Notes: a model not told the origin generated them from the letters alone. Shown: positions 25,404 through 34,922, counted from the stretch's first letter. The stretch: 64,000 nt of DNA from CALBPI01 sp038529355 (GCA_038529355.1 JBCBDU010000009.1:38762-102761), one strand, 5' to 3'. Numbers and translations: made by a program.

Positions 25404-26135
25404 CTAGTCGCTGGTCAACGAACTGCCGTAGGGAAAATAAATCGCCAGCTGCATGGCGCCCGAAACGCGCCAGCGCACCGGATACTCAAGGCCAATTATC
25501 GTGACGTTATAGTCTTCGCCAAACAGGGCTCGCAACTTCTGGATATCCTGCGCCAGCATCTTAAGCAGCGGCTCGCGATACTGGCTGATGCCAATCAAGC
25601 TGTAGTTGATCTCACCAAAATCCTTAACCACAGCACGACCCGATACATCAATCGACTTCAAAAACGACTCGATGCGCGCATGCACGACATCGGGCGACGA
25701 ATCACCTTCGAGCACCGGTGACTTCACGACGAGCGCTACGCGAGACGTATCCGGCCTGCGACCCGAAACAATCTCCACATCGTCTCGATCGAAATCAACG
25801 ACGTATTCGATCTCGTCGTCGTCCGTCTCAAACGACCGGCTGAGCCCGAGCGTGATATTGGGCGTGCTCGCAGCGCGGCGAGCGAGCGACTCAAGCGTCT
25901 TGTTGATCTCTTTCGTGCGCGTCGCCGCAACACGCGAATCCGATTCAATGTACGCATCGACCACCATGAAATCCGGGCGTCGCTTGATATGGACCACGGG
26001 AACGGCCTCGCTGTCATATCCGCTCAAACGTGATCCAGTAACGATGATCTCGTCGTAGGCGTCCTGGCTCAGCGCCGGCATGCTGATGGCGCAAGCGGCG
26101 ATGCACACAAGAATATATGTGTTAGTGATTTTCAT
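25404..26135 (-). CDS. Exported protein of unknown function with TonB-receptor-like N-terminus
   Basis: Protein of 243 residues. The signal peptide ends near MPALSQ-DA. The mature chain starts DAYDEIIVTGSRLSGYDSEA, the signature found at the mature start of many TonB-dependent receptors. The remaining 200 residues are alpha/beta, not a barrel: VVDAYIESDSRVAATRTKEI, then FDRDDVEIVSGRRPD, then a domain ending IYFPYG. I do not recognise the family. The ATG at 26135 starts the signal peptide, so the 73-codon upstream extension is rejected. It is divergent from the PqqB-like gene, with 243 bases between that show no clear operator. Confidence 0.65.
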   Translation of the reverse strand: MKITNTYILVCIAACAISMPALSQDAYDEIIVTGSRLSGYDSEAVPVVHIKRRPDFMVVDAYIESDSRVAATRTKEINKTLESLARRAASTPNITLGLSRSFETDDDEIEYVVDFDRDDVEIVSGRRPDTSRVALVVKSPVLEGDSSPDVVHARIESFLKSIDVSGRAVVKDFGEINYSLIGISQYREPLLKMLAQDIQKLRALFGEDYNVTIIGLEYPVRWRVSGAMQLAIYFPYGSSLTSD

Positions 26136-26378
26136 TAATTGAGTGTAAACCAAAGTCAGCTGTTCGGGCACGCACGGCCTTGCCGATTCCCATCGAAGCA
26201 ACGATTGTGTGCGGCAATCGCCGCAACGAGAAACAGAACGACAGCAACAGATCGGCGCCTGGCACTTGCTCTTGGATAGCGGAGGATGCAACGGGCACGC
26301 GTTATGCGTGCTGGCGCTGCGTGTACCAACAATCTCGCCGCACTGACGTCGCAAGGCCTCTTGGTATACGCTTTTGCG

Positions 26379-27329
26379 ATGCGATATCCATTGTTGACTC
26401 TCATTGCACTAGTTTCGTGCTCGGCCGTGCAGGCAGCATCAGACTGTGACATTGAGCTATTCGTTCTGGGCGCAGGCCAGGATGCCGGTGCGCCGCAAAT
26501 TGGCAATCACGCCGATCCAGCCTGGAATGACACCGATAAAATACTGCTGCCCACCGCTCTAGGCGTTGTGGATCACAGCAGCAAGCAGCGGTTTCTCTTC
26601 GAAGCAACACCTGCCATTGGCGCGCAACTCAAACTGCTAGAGACACTTATCTCCAAGCCTCTCGACGCGCAATCGCTCGACGGCATTTTCCTGACGCACG
26701 CGCATATCGGTCACTACGCGGGCCTGATGTATCTTGGTCGTGAGGCGGCCGGCGTCAGCGATATCCCGGTTTACGCCTTACCGCGCATGATTGCATTCCT
26801 GTCTGATCAGGGTCCGTGGTCGCAGCTGGTCGACATCGGCAACGTAATCCTGCACACGCTCCAACCCGACACCGCGCTGCAATTAACCAAGCACCTGTCC
26901 GTGACCGCGCTACCGGTGCCCCATCGCGATGAATATTCCGAGACCGCCGGTTTTGTCATCGCGACGCCGCAGTCGCGTACGCTGTTCATTCCGGATATTG
27001 ATAGTTGGGAGCTGTGGCAAGCCGCCAGCGATCGTGACATCGGCGACATGCTGCGCGACGTCGACTTTGCGTTCGTCGATGCCACGTTTTACGACGACAA
27101 CGAATTACCCGGCCGCGACATGCGTGAGATTCCGCATCCACGGGTAACCGCAACGATGGCGCGACTCGATGCGCTGACGCCTGATGAGAAATCGCGGCTG
27201 CACTTCATCCACTACAACCACACCAATCCAATTCGCTTCTCTGACAGCGACGCATCCGCGGCCGTCGCAAAACGGGGCTTTCGAATCGCCCGCCGTGGTG
27301 ACCGATTTTGTCTGTTGTCAGGGGATTAA
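26379..27329 (+). CDS. Exported PqqB-like metallo-beta-lactamase-fold hydrolase
   Basis: Protein of 316 residues with a signal peptide (MRYPLLTLIALVSCSAVQA). The MBL-fold body resembles PqqB: LFVLGAGQDAGAPQIGN at the start, then LTHAHIGHYAGLMYLGREA with His107, His109 and His112. VPHRDEYSETAGFVI, IPDIDSWE and a late HYNHTNP follow. The Asp of the usual HxHxDH motif is Gly here. Unlike PqqB of PQQ operons it is predicted to be exported, and no pqq genes are near. A stand-alone periplasmic hydrolase is likely; its substrate is unknown. Confidence 0.78.
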   Translation: MRYPLLTLIALVSCSAVQAASDCDIELFVLGAGQDAGAPQIGNHADPAWNDTDKILLPTALGVVDHSSKQRFLFEATPAIGAQLKLLETLISKPLDAQSLDGIFLTHAHIGHYAGLMYLGREAAGVSDIPVYALPRMIAFLSDQGPWSQLVDIGNVILHTLQPDTALQLTKHLSVTALPVPHRDEYSETAGFVIATPQSRTLFIPDIDSWELWQAASDRDIGDMLRDVDFAFVDATFYDDNELPGRDMREIPHPRVTATMARLDALTPDEKSRLHFIHYNHTNPIRFSDSDASAAVAKRGFRIARRGDRFCLLSGD

Positions 27330-27427
27330 TCGACTCAGAAACATGGGGTAACCCAAGCGAATGCAACTGCCGTGGCACCGGCATCGCAAGGTTCAACGGC
27401 TACAGTCAGGCTCGGCTTTTGGAGACG

Positions 27428-28753
27428 CTACTCATCGCCGCGTTTGTAGACGCGCACCCAATCAACCCACATCTGCTGCGGCAGCACACTGTCATCGGTC
27501 GGACCACCGGCGCGACCCCAAACACCGCCCATCGCAATATTGATAATCAGATGAAACGGGTGATCGTAAGGCCAGGCGCGCCAACCGGTGTTTTCGTTCA
27601 GATAGGTAAAGTACAGCGTGTCGTCGACGAACATGTCGATGCGATCTTCTGACCACTCCAGCGCATAAATGTGAAACTCGCTATCCACTGTTGGCTCCAG
27701 AATACGCCCTTTGCGCTGCTCCCAATTGACCCAGTAATACGCCTTGTTGTGGACGGTGCCGTGGACATGACCCATCTGATAGCCGACATGTTCGAGGATA
27801 TCGATCTCGCCAGAGTTAGGCCACGCATCGCAAGTCTCGCTGCCTTGCCAGTCTTCGCCTGGCGCACACGTCGTAGAATAGCGGTAAGGATCTGAAGGCA
27901 ACATCCAGATTGCCGGCCACGTGCCTTGCCCGCGCGGCACTTTGGCGCGGATTTCAAAGCGCCCGTATAAGAAGTCGGCTTTGCCGGCGGTATGAATGCG
28001 ACCCGACGTATAGTTTGCGCCGTTAAGGTCTTCGCGATGTGCCTCGATCACAAGCCGACCGTTTTCGACGCGCACGTTCTTCTCGCGCGCCGTGTAGGTC
28101 TGGTCCTCATCGTTGACCTTTTTCGCAGGCCAGACATCGTGCGTCCATTTACTGGTATCCGGCGCACCATCGGTTGCAAACTCATCGCTCCAGACCAACT
28201 GCCAGTGCGCAGCGCGCGTCAGTTTCTCGCGCACGACGACTGCACTCAAAACCGGCTCGCCAGCACGCGCTTCAAAGTGCAGGTCGAAACGACCGTTGGT
28301 CACCGCAGTATTTGCGCATGCCACCGACAAACCAGAAATAATTTGCCCGTCTCGCCACGCCATAACATCGAGTTCTTCGATGCAACGTTCGTTATTGATG
28401 ATTGCATCGAAGACCCGCTCACCGCCGCCGATATCGTTGGGCTCGATGAAATGCAGAACAACATCATAGCGACCATCGGGTAGCGCTTTGGAAACTCGAA
28501 CATCGCCTTCGCGATAAGTTTGGTACAGCGTTGGGTCTTGTACACCTTTCACGGTGTCGAGCGTTCCGAGCGTGCCGCCAGCGACAGAAGACTCAGCCGC
28601 ATACTGCACACCGTCCACGCCGGCATACGCCTCGCCACCAACATTGACGGCCCAGACTACACCTGCTGCCTGCTGTGTTTGTTGTGTCACTGCACATCCC
28701 CATTGGTTGATTGCCAGTATCACGACAGCAATCTTCATCAATTGTTTTCGCAC
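27428..28753 (-). CDS. Malectin-like domain plus GH16 endo-beta-1,3-glucanase
   Basis: Exported protein of 441 residues. A short hydrophobic N-terminus ends at Cys20 (INQWGC), possibly lipidated although the lipobox is poor. A malectin-type sugar-binding domain spans about 32-178 (VWAVNVGGEAY, YREGDVRVSKALPDGRYDV). A GH16 jelly roll follows at about 183-440 with the catalytic signature GEIDILE (Glu316, Asp318, Glu321). The GTG at 28753 has GGGGGG six bases upstream; an ATG five codons later is an alternative. Substrate is probably laminarin-like glucan. No operator of the two LacI types is seen upstream. Confidence 0.9.
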   Translation of the reverse strand: MRKQLMKIAVVILAINQWGCAVTQQTQQAAGVVWAVNVGGEAYAGVDGVQYAAESSVAGGTLGTLDTVKGVQDPTLYQTYREGDVRVSKALPDGRYDVVLHFIEPNDIGGGERVFDAIINNERCIEELDVMAWRDGQIISGLSVACANTAVTNGRFDLHFEARAGEPVLSAVVVREKLTRAAHWQLVWSDEFATDGAPDTSKWTHDVWPAKKVNDEDQTYTAREKNVRVENGRLVIEAHREDLNGANYTSGRIHTAGKADFLYGRFEIRAKVPRGQGTWPAIWMLPSDPYRYSTTCAPGEDWQGSETCDAWPNSGEIDILEHVGYQMGHVHGTVHNKAYYWVNWEQRKGRILEPTVDSEFHIYALEWSEDRIDMFVDDTLYFTYLNENTGWRAWPYDHPFHLIINIAMGGVWGRAGGPTDDSVLPQQMWVDWVRVYKRGDE

Positions 28754-28943
28754 CGCTCGCCCCCCGAGTTACATACGCACATAGGTCCCTTGCGCCAAAA
28801 CAATTGTGCCGGAAACGGACGCTAACGTCGCGCAAAACGGACAATCACCAACCGGCAAAGGCTGCGCACGGTTGCCGTGAGCGTGCTGAACGCGCCGACA
28901 ACTGTTGCTATGGTGTAACTCGTAACCGCGAGGAGGTACCGAC

Positions 28944-29252
28944 ATGCGAAACTGTGCGACGAAACTCTTATCACTGGCAACGCTCCTGTGTTTGGCAGGC
29001 TGCGCTGGCCCTGTAAGCACGACGTTGGCGAACGGCCAGATCGCCTATCGCGTAGACTGCGACGGCAACGCGCGCGGACTGAATCTGTGCCTCGAGAAGG
29101 CCGGTAAATCCTGTGGCGCGGACGGTTACACGCTAGTGAGTGAGGAAGGACTGACGCTGTCGACCAGTGATGCGATTGGCAACGATCCGAATACGTTCTA
29201 CAAAGACTTTGCCGGAGACCGCAACCGTATTTATTTCGCCTGTGGCGTCTAG
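28944..29252 (+). CDS. Small lipoprotein
   Basis: Protein of 102 residues with lipobox CLAGC. The mature part contains five more cysteines and the pattern IAYRVDCDGNARGLNLCLEK. A strong GAGGAGG ribosome site precedes the ATG. It looks like the short outer-membrane lipoproteins of unknown function common in gammaproteobacteria. It converges with the symporter gene, whose stop lies two bases away. Confidence 0.75.
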   Translation: MRNCATKLLSLATLLCLAGCAGPVSTTLANGQIAYRVDCDGNARGLNLCLEKAGKSCGADGYTLVSEEGLTLSTSDAIGNDPNTFYKDFAGDRNRIYFACGV

Positions 29253-29254
29253 CG

Positions 29255-30769
29255 CTACGAGCGATCCGGCGCGGCCACAGACCGATCCGCAGGTGAGCAT
29301 TTCGCCAACGCGACCAACGGCAACGTGGACAACGCAGCCAGCGCCGCGGTCACGCCCGGGTTAGCCCAATTGAGCGCCACGTTTGGTAGCAGGGTTGCAC
29401 CGTAGAAATACAACGTGAAATGCGTGGCAAGCGCGACCACAGACAATATGGTGACAGGTCGCAAGGCCGGTGTTTGAAAGAGCACTCCAGCCAGTAACGG
29501 CGGCGCGAGTGCAACAGCAAGACCATACACTCCGACCTGTCCGAAAATACCTAACAGACGCGGCGGCGACAGATTGATCACAAACGCGCCGATCGCGCAC
29601 AGCACCAGAATCACATGACCGGCGCGCATCGCCCAGCGCATCCTCGTTTCGGCATCCAGATCGCGACGCATCGTGGCTGGCAGCAGATTGAGGAACAAGT
29701 CGTTGGCGGTAATGGTCGACAGCGACACCAGCAAGCCGTCCAGCGTCGACATTGCTGCGGCCAGCAAGACCACAGCGACAATCGTGAACAGCCAATCGGG
29801 AAACACACTGCGCAGGTACGCCGTCATGACCCGATCCTGGCTCAGAACGCCCGTTGTCGCGTCGGTCAACTGCCCCGGATCCACGACCAGGTGCGCCACG
29901 AAACCGACCGTTACCAGCAACGCAAATAACGTAAACACCACGGCAAAGACAATGAGATAGCGACGCACATCACGATCGGATTTAACGTACAGCGCCTTGG
30001 TCAGGATGTGTGGCTGGCACGCAAGCACAGCGCCGATGACAAACCCTGCAACGTAAATCGTGAACACATCACCAAACAACCGGCCGTCCGGTTTCACCGG
30101 CTGCAACAGATTCGGATCGCTGGCCAGCAGCGTCGCCACGACGTCGACCTCGCTGGTCGCAACGACCCAAACACACGAGCCTAGAATCAGCAGCGCAACG
30201 ACGATCATCAACGAGCCTTGCAACAGGTTCGTCAGCACATGCGCATAGGTGCCACCAATGAATACATAACCGGTCACGAAGACCAGCGTGATGGTCAGCG
30301 CGACGACGTTGCTAACGCCGAGCAGCTGCTGCATCACAATAGAAATACCACCAACGAGCAGCACGACAAACGCAAACGACAGCAAACTGAGGACTGCAAA
30401 ATACAACCTGAACCCGCGCGATCCGTAGCGCTTGCCGACCCAATCGGGCAGCGTTAACGCGCCATCATTGGCACCAATGCGCCGGAAACGTACGGACAAC
30501 ACAAACAGCATCGTCGTTAGCCCGATCACCAGTCCAGGCACAAGATGAAACCAGGCCGAGAAACCATCGACGTAGATGAAACCGGGATTAACGATAAACG
30601 TGGCGGCCGACGCGGTACTGGCCGCCAGCGTAATGCCGACAACCACCGGGTTCATTTGTGCATCGCCAATCGCAAAACTGCCAAAGCCCTGCGTACGCCG
30701 ATAGCCGAGCCAACCGAGCCAGGCGGTAACTAACAAGTATGCGCCAAACAGCGACCACTCGACGATCAA
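29255..30769 (-). CDS. Sodium:solute symporter (SSS family)
   Basis: Inner-membrane protein of 504 residues with about 13-14 helices and typical SSS features: GFGSFAIGDAQMNP, ITLAASTASAATFIVNPGF near helix 2, GGTYAHVLTNLLQGSLM and AAAMSTLDGLLVSLSTITAND in helix 8. The start is a TTG that overlaps the TGA of the upstream depolymerase gene (TTGA), so translation is coupled. It is the last gene of the acyl-CoA synthetase/hydrolase/depolymerase unit. It probably imports the monomer or a short oligomer, such as a hydroxy acid. SSS members also carry sugars, amino acids and other monocarboxylates, so the substrate is open. Confidence 0.9.
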   Translation of the reverse strand: MIVEWSLFGAYLLVTAWLGWLGYRRTQGFGSFAIGDAQMNPVVVGITLAASTASAATFIVNPGFIYVDGFSAWFHLVPGLVIGLTTMLFVLSVRFRRIGANDGALTLPDWVGKRYGSRGFRLYFAVLSLLSFAFVVLLVGGISIVMQQLLGVSNVVALTITLVFVTGYVFIGGTYAHVLTNLLQGSLMIVVALLILGSCVWVVATSEVDVVATLLASDPNLLQPVKPDGRLFGDVFTIYVAGFVIGAVLACQPHILTKALYVKSDRDVRRYLIVFAVVFTLFALLVTVGFVAHLVVDPGQLTDATTGVLSQDRVMTAYLRSVFPDWLFTIVAVVLLAAAMSTLDGLLVSLSTITANDLFLNLLPATMRRDLDAETRMRWAMRAGHVILVLCAIGAFVINLSPPRLLGIFGQVGVYGLAVALAPPLLAGVLFQTPALRPVTILSVVALATHFTLYFYGATLLPNVALNWANPGVTAALAALSTLPLVALAKCSPADRSVAAPDRS

Positions 30770-31746
30770 AGCGCTGCCTGTTCGTAGCGCTCGATGATCG
30801 CCCTGAGCGTCTGAACCTGGATACCATCACGCGTTGCAAACGCAGCCCCGGTGTACCCCCACCAATCCCAACAGCCCAGTGGGTTGCTCACGGCGTTCGG
30901 TGCAATCTGCGGATAGATGATCACCAGATCCAGTGCATCTGCCCAGCGATTGTAACCGGCCGTTTGTGCAACGGCGTCGCCAACATAGCTGGCACCCTGA
31001 CCGCAACCGTGCAGCACAATGTGCAGGCCGCAAGACGCGCCAACGCATTGCGCGGGTCGATAAATGAAACCCTGCGCAGCAAAACCCGAACCTTCCGGCG
31101 CTTGTTGTTCGAACGTCTCGAGAACGCCGGTGGCCGTATCAGCCACATCTGTTGATTGATCCGTCAAAAATTGCAGTAACTCGCCAGCACCGTCGTAACC
31201 ACAATCGTTGACGAACGGCGAACGCATTTCGCCGCACGGCGCACTTGCCTGCTGCGCCGGAAATCCGTGCGCGGAAGGCACATCTGTGACGCGAACGATC
31301 GCGGTCGGGTCTACGCCGAGCTGTGCATAAGTCTCGCTGGCCACGTCGGTGACACGCACGTTCACGACCGTGTCGTTACTGCCGTGATAAAGCCAGACGC
31401 GGTCATCGGCAAGATTGCCCGGGTCCGCAATGCCGCCATCAGCAGCGGCCTGCCGCGCCGCCGTAACCGAATCGGTCGCATCGAGCCCTTCGCCGGTGAC
31501 ACAAGCACCCAGCGCACGCAGCAAGTTGCCCTGCGAACAGCGATAAGGACCTGCGGCCAGAATGCCAACACCTGAAATCACGTCGCTGTGCGCCAGATGT
31601 AGTTGCCCAGCCATATAGCCACCCGACGACAGCCCCGACACGGTGATTTGCGTCGGTGCATTGGTGGCAGGCACAGCGACCGATTGACGACCACAGGCGC
31701 TCACCAGAAGCAGACCCGCGGCTGCAATCAGGATTCTTGATATCAA
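30766..31746 (-). CDS. PHB depolymerase family esterase lipoprotein (circularly permuted type)
   Basis: Lipoprotein of 326 residues with lipobox VSAC (Cys18). The lipase box GLSSGGYM lies near the N-terminus (Ser40), followed by Asp125 (YHGSNDTVV) and His160 (PSAHGFP). VLHGCGQGASYVGD, YNRWADALDLVIIYPQ and GCWDWWGYTG come at the C-terminal end. This order is that of the circularly permuted alpha/beta-hydrolase PHB depolymerases, such as the Penicillium funiculosum enzyme. It would cleave poly(3-hydroxybutyrate)-type polyester at the cell surface or in the periplasm. It overlaps both neighbours by 4 bases. Other polyesters or feruloyl-type esters are possible. Confidence 0.85.
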   Translation of the reverse strand: MISRILIAAAGLLLVSACGRQSVAVPATNAPTQITVSGLSSGGYMAGQLHLAHSDVISGVGILAAGPYRCSQGNLLRALGACVTGEGLDATDSVTAARQAAADGGIADPGNLADDRVWLYHGSNDTVVNVRVTDVASETYAQLGVDPTAIVRVTDVPSAHGFPAQQASAPCGEMRSPFVNDCGYDGAGELLQFLTDQSTDVADTATGVLETFEQQAPEGSGFAAQGFIYRPAQCVGASCGLHIVLHGCGQGASYVGDAVAQTAGYNRWADALDLVIIYPQIAPNAVSNPLGCWDWWGYTGAAFATRDGIQVQTLRAIIERYEQAAL

Positions 31747-32594
31747 GAGATCGCTCCAAGAAACTGCTGAATCGCTGCAACACTGTCGGGCTCGTTGAGT
31801 AAAGGCACATGACCACGATTGGCGATCGTTGCACTGACCAGATTTGGGTGTTGTGCTGCCATCTCCGCAACGGTCGCGGCGCCCAGAATATCTGACAGCT
31901 CGCCGCGCAAAACCAGCGTCGGTATATCATGCAACGCCGCAAACAATTGCCACGGATCGCCCAGTTGCATGTCGACCTCGCGAATCGCGCGACCGACGTT
32001 CTGATCGTAATCGAACGCAAGGCTACCGTCCGGCTGCTCGCGATAGGTGCGCCGGCACAAACGCATGAAATCGTCATCATCAAGATCTTGCAGCGTTGCG
32101 CCATAGATCGTCTTGAGTTGCTGCAACGCATCGTCCCAGTCACTCGCGCCAGGTAACGCGCCTGTGTAGGTTTGAATGCGCGCAAGCCCATCGGCTTCGA
32201 TCACCGGACCAATGTCATTGAGAATAGCCGCGGCGACTTTGTCGGGCGTGGCCTGCGCGAGCAGCATCGTGACAAGACCACCCAATGATGTGCCGCAAAA
32301 TACCGCGCGTGAGATATTGAGCTGGTCCATCATCGCCAGCACATCTTGAACGTAGACTGGCGGAATGTAATTGCGCCAATTGGTATCGTAGTCCGAGCGC
32401 GATCGACCGCGAAAGTCGAGCGCGTACACCTTGCGATCGCTGGCAAGGATGGCGGCAATATCATCGAAATCGGCTGCGTTGCGCGTTAGCCCGTGCAGGC
32501 AGATCATCGGCAGTTGATCCGTGTCGCTGCCCTGTGATCTTGCGTACAACGACAATCCTTCGTCGGTGGTAATCGTGTAGGTTTGCATGTCCAT
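31743..32594 (-). CDS. Alpha/beta hydrolase, probably cytoplasmic esterase
   Basis: Protein of 283 residues with no signal peptide. The alpha/beta-hydrolase fold shows the oxyanion loop ICLHGLTRN, nucleophile elbow GTSLGG (Ser103), an acidic residue in VLRGELSDIL and the late His in NRGHVPLLNEP. AGAGGG precedes the ATG, 8 bases after the acyl-CoA synthetase stop. Coupling with the depolymerase gene suggests it cleaves imported hydroxyacyl oligomers. This role is inferred; the family covers many esters. Confidence 0.88.
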   Translation of the reverse strand: MDMQTYTITTDEGLSLYARSQGSDTDQLPMICLHGLTRNAADFDDIAAILASDRKVYALDFRGRSRSDYDTNWRNYIPPVYVQDVLAMMDQLNISRAVFCGTSLGGLVTMLLAQATPDKVAAAILNDIGPVIEADGLARIQTYTGALPGASDWDDALQQLKTIYGATLQDLDDDDFMRLCRRTYREQPDGSLAFDYDQNVGRAIREVDMQLGDPWQLFAALHDIPTLVLRGELSDILGAATVAEMAAQHPNLVSATIANRGHVPLLNEPDSVAAIQQFLGAIS

Positions 32595-32602
32595 AGCCCT
32601 CT

Positions 32603-34141
32603 TCAGAGGCGCAGCTGTTTGAAGCGCTCGCGCAAGCTGCGTTTGAGCACCTTGCCATTCGGGTTGCGCGGCAACTCATCGATCACCTGTACGCCCGCGA
32701 TGCGCTGTTGCTTGCCAACGCGCTCGTTAACCCACGCAATCAATGCCGCTTCATCCACGATATCACCAACGATCACCGCAAACGGCGTCTCGCCCCAGCG
32801 CTCGCTCGCCACGCCAATGACGGCCGTTTCACGCACCAGCGGATGGGCGGCAATGACGGCCTCAATATCCGCAGGGTAAATGTTCTGCCCACCGCTGATG
32901 ATCATGTCTTTCTTGCGATCGACCAGATAGAGAAACCCGTCTTCATCCAGATACCCGATGTCCCCGGTGCGCAACCAGCGTACGCCGTGCGGATCGACCC
33001 AGGTGGCCGCAGCGTTAGCCTCATCCCGTGCGTGATAGCCGGCCATTTGCAGCGGTCCACGACCGACGATTTCACCACTCTGGCCGACCGCGCACGGCGC
33101 ATCGTCATTGTCCAGAATGACGATCTGCTGACCGGGGCACGGTTGCCCTACAGACTTAAGTTTCGTCGCCATTTGCTCGGGCTGTAGCACCGTAACCAGA
33201 CCTTCCGTTAATCCGTACAGCTCCATGAAAGCCGACCCGAACTGATCGACGATCTGCTGCTTGACGACTGGAGCCAGCGGTGAGCCGCAGCACATCAGGC
33301 TCTGCAACGATCTGACTTTGTCAGCGGCGAAGGTCGGGTCGGCCAGCATGCGCTGTAATTGCACCGGCACCATCGCCGAGTGAGTAATACCAAGACGCGC
33401 AATCTGCTCGATACAAGCGCTCGCATCAAACGTGCGGGCAACAACGAGTGTGCCACCCGCCAGAATCGTCGCCAGCATCGCCACCCACGAGATGTTGGAA
33501 TACAAACCGAGTGAGCACAACGTCAGTGCACCTGGGTGATAACGCAAAGCAACGGCCATGTCGTACGCCCAAGCGGCGCGACAACGATGATCATGAACAA
33601 TCCCTTTGGGCAACCCCGTGGTGCCAGAGCTGTAGATAATGTTGCACTCATCCGTCGGCGTCACATCAGCGGGCGCGGCCATCGCGGCTGGCGTGCCAAC
33701 CCAGTCGGAAAACGTCAGCCACCCTGCACACGGTTGCACACTCACCAACGCGCGCAAATCCAGACTATGCCGCAGGGCATCGACACGCGCCGTGTGGGCG
33801 CCGTTACAGATGACGGCTCGCGCGTCGCTGTCGTCGAGCATGGTGCCTATTGCTGCATCGGCAACCGATACGTTGATCGGCACAGCGACAAATCCCCCGT
33901 AGACACAACCAAATAACGCAGCAACGGTTTCCGCAGCATTGTCCATCACAATGCCAACCCGATCTCCGCGTGTGAGCCCGGACGCGGCCAGCGCACCAGC
34001 AACGGCAGCGCAGCGCCCAGTGAACTCAGCCCAGTTGAGCGTTTCGTCGTCGACGATGAGAGCAGGTTTAGCGCCAAGATGCTCAGCATTGAGCGCCAAC
34101 ATCGCTGGCAACATCAACGGCTTAGGCTGAAACCAAGTCAT
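32603..34141 (-). CDS. Acyl-CoA synthetase (AMP-dependent ligase)
   Basis: Class I adenylate-forming enzyme of 512 residues. The P-loop-like A3 motif is IIYSSGTTGLPKGIVHDH. MELYGLTEG (A5), WLRTGDIGYLDEDGFLYL (A7) and DRKKDMIISGGQNIYPADIE (A8) follow, with the catalytic Lys in NPNGKVLKRSL (A10). I chose the ATG at 34141 because it starts the family-like region and stays clear of the divergent TetR promoter. It is the first gene of the unit running to the symporter and would activate the released acid to its CoA ester. Chain-length preference cannot be read from the sequence. Confidence 0.92.
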   Translation of the reverse strand: MTWFQPKPLMLPAMLALNAEHLGAKPALIVDDETLNWAEFTGRCAAVAGALAASGLTRGDRVGIVMDNAAETVAALFGCVYGGFVAVPINVSVADAAIGTMLDDSDARAVICNGAHTARVDALRHSLDLRALVSVQPCAGWLTFSDWVGTPAAMAAPADVTPTDECNIIYSSGTTGLPKGIVHDHRCRAAWAYDMAVALRYHPGALTLCSLGLYSNISWVAMLATILAGGTLVVARTFDASACIEQIARLGITHSAMVPVQLQRMLADPTFAADKVRSLQSLMCCGSPLAPVVKQQIVDQFGSAFMELYGLTEGLVTVLQPEQMATKLKSVGQPCPGQQIVILDNDDAPCAVGQSGEIVGRGPLQMAGYHARDEANAAATWVDPHGVRWLRTGDIGYLDEDGFLYLVDRKKDMIISGGQNIYPADIEAVIAAHPLVRETAVIGVASERWGETPFAVIVGDIVDEAALIAWVNERVGKQQRIAGVQVIDELPRNPNGKVLKRSLRERFKQLRL

Positions 34142-34164
34142 GAGCGCCCCACGCTTTGCTACAA

Positions 34165-34202
34165 TTGAACAGGCGTTGAAGCGTAATTCAACGTTTGTTG
34201 AA
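34165..34202. promoter_or_regulatory. Paired TetR-type operators between the acyl-CoA synthetase and tetR genes
   Basis: Two 16-bp sites, TTGAAC-AGGC-GTTGAA (34165-34180) and TTCAAC-GTTT-GTTGAA (34187-34202), lie 22 bases apart, start to start. They share half sites with the pair upstream of the TonB receptor gene at 34923-34964. The location between the divergent starts at 34141 and 34246 fits autorepression plus control of the catabolic unit. Confidence 0.72.
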
Positions 34203-34245
34203 AGGCAACCTGTCGCCGTTGCGACGTCTATACCCCGAGGCCCGT

Positions 34246-34893
34246 ATGCCGCAAAGCGTAAAATCCAAAGAAACCAAGCAACGCATACTCGACGCTGCCG
34301 AAGCGTTGTTCGCACGCGACGGTTTTGCCAGCGTCACCGTGCGCCAGATCATGAAACAGGCCGGCGCTGACGTTGCGCTCGCCTACTACCACTTCGAATC
34401 CAAGCGCGACCTGTTCGACGCGGTTTTGATGCGGCGCGCGGAAACGATGAACGCGATCCGGCATGCCGCACTGGATGAGGTGGAGGGGCGACACAAGGAC
34501 GACGCACCTACCGTCGAGGAGATCATCGGTGCGTTTACGAACCCGCTGTTGGACTTGCTCGCCGAGGATCACGAGCAGTGGCGCCACTATTTCGCGCTGG
34601 TTGCCCAGGTCAACAACTCACCCGAGTGGGGTGGCGAGTTGATGACCAAGTATTTCGATCCGCTGGTGCGTCGGTTCCTCGACGCATTGCGACGCGCATT
34701 ACCGAACAGCAGCGAGGCGGATTTGTTCTGGAGTTACCATTTTTTGTCCGGTGCATTAACGCTCACATTCGCTGAGACCGGCCGCATCGACAATTTGTCC
34801 AACGGCACCTGCCGCTCCTCAGACATGGCGGCGATCAGCGCCCGCCTGCCCGCGTTTATTGCTGCCGGGTTCGAACGACTCGCCAAAGCCTAA
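34246..34893 (+). CDS. TetR/AcrR-family transcriptional repressor
   Basis: Regulator of 215 residues. The N-terminal HTH spans about 10-55 (KQRILDAAEALFARDGF, VTVRQIMKQAG, VALAYYHFESKRDLFDAVL). The C-terminal ligand domain resembles the CerR/YbiH-type (EQWRHYFALVAQVNNSPEWG, FWSYHFLSGALTLTFAETGRID). The ATG at 34246 follows CGAGG. It is divergent from the acyl-CoA synthetase gene and upstream of a TonB receptor gene, and both promoter regions carry the same paired palindromes. It is predicted to control uptake and catabolism of the polyester-derived acid; the ligand may be an acyl-CoA or the free acid. Confidence 0.93.
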   Translation: MPQSVKSKETKQRILDAAEALFARDGFASVTVRQIMKQAGADVALAYYHFESKRDLFDAVLMRRAETMNAIRHAALDEVEGRHKDDAPTVEEIIGAFTNPLLDLLAEDHEQWRHYFALVAQVNNSPEWGGELMTKYFDPLVRRFLDALRRALPNSSEADLFWSYHFLSGALTLTFAETGRIDNLSNGTCRSSDMAAISARLPAFIAAGFERLAKA

Positions 34894-34922
34894 AACGCCG
34901 CTCCACAGTTACTTATTGCATT

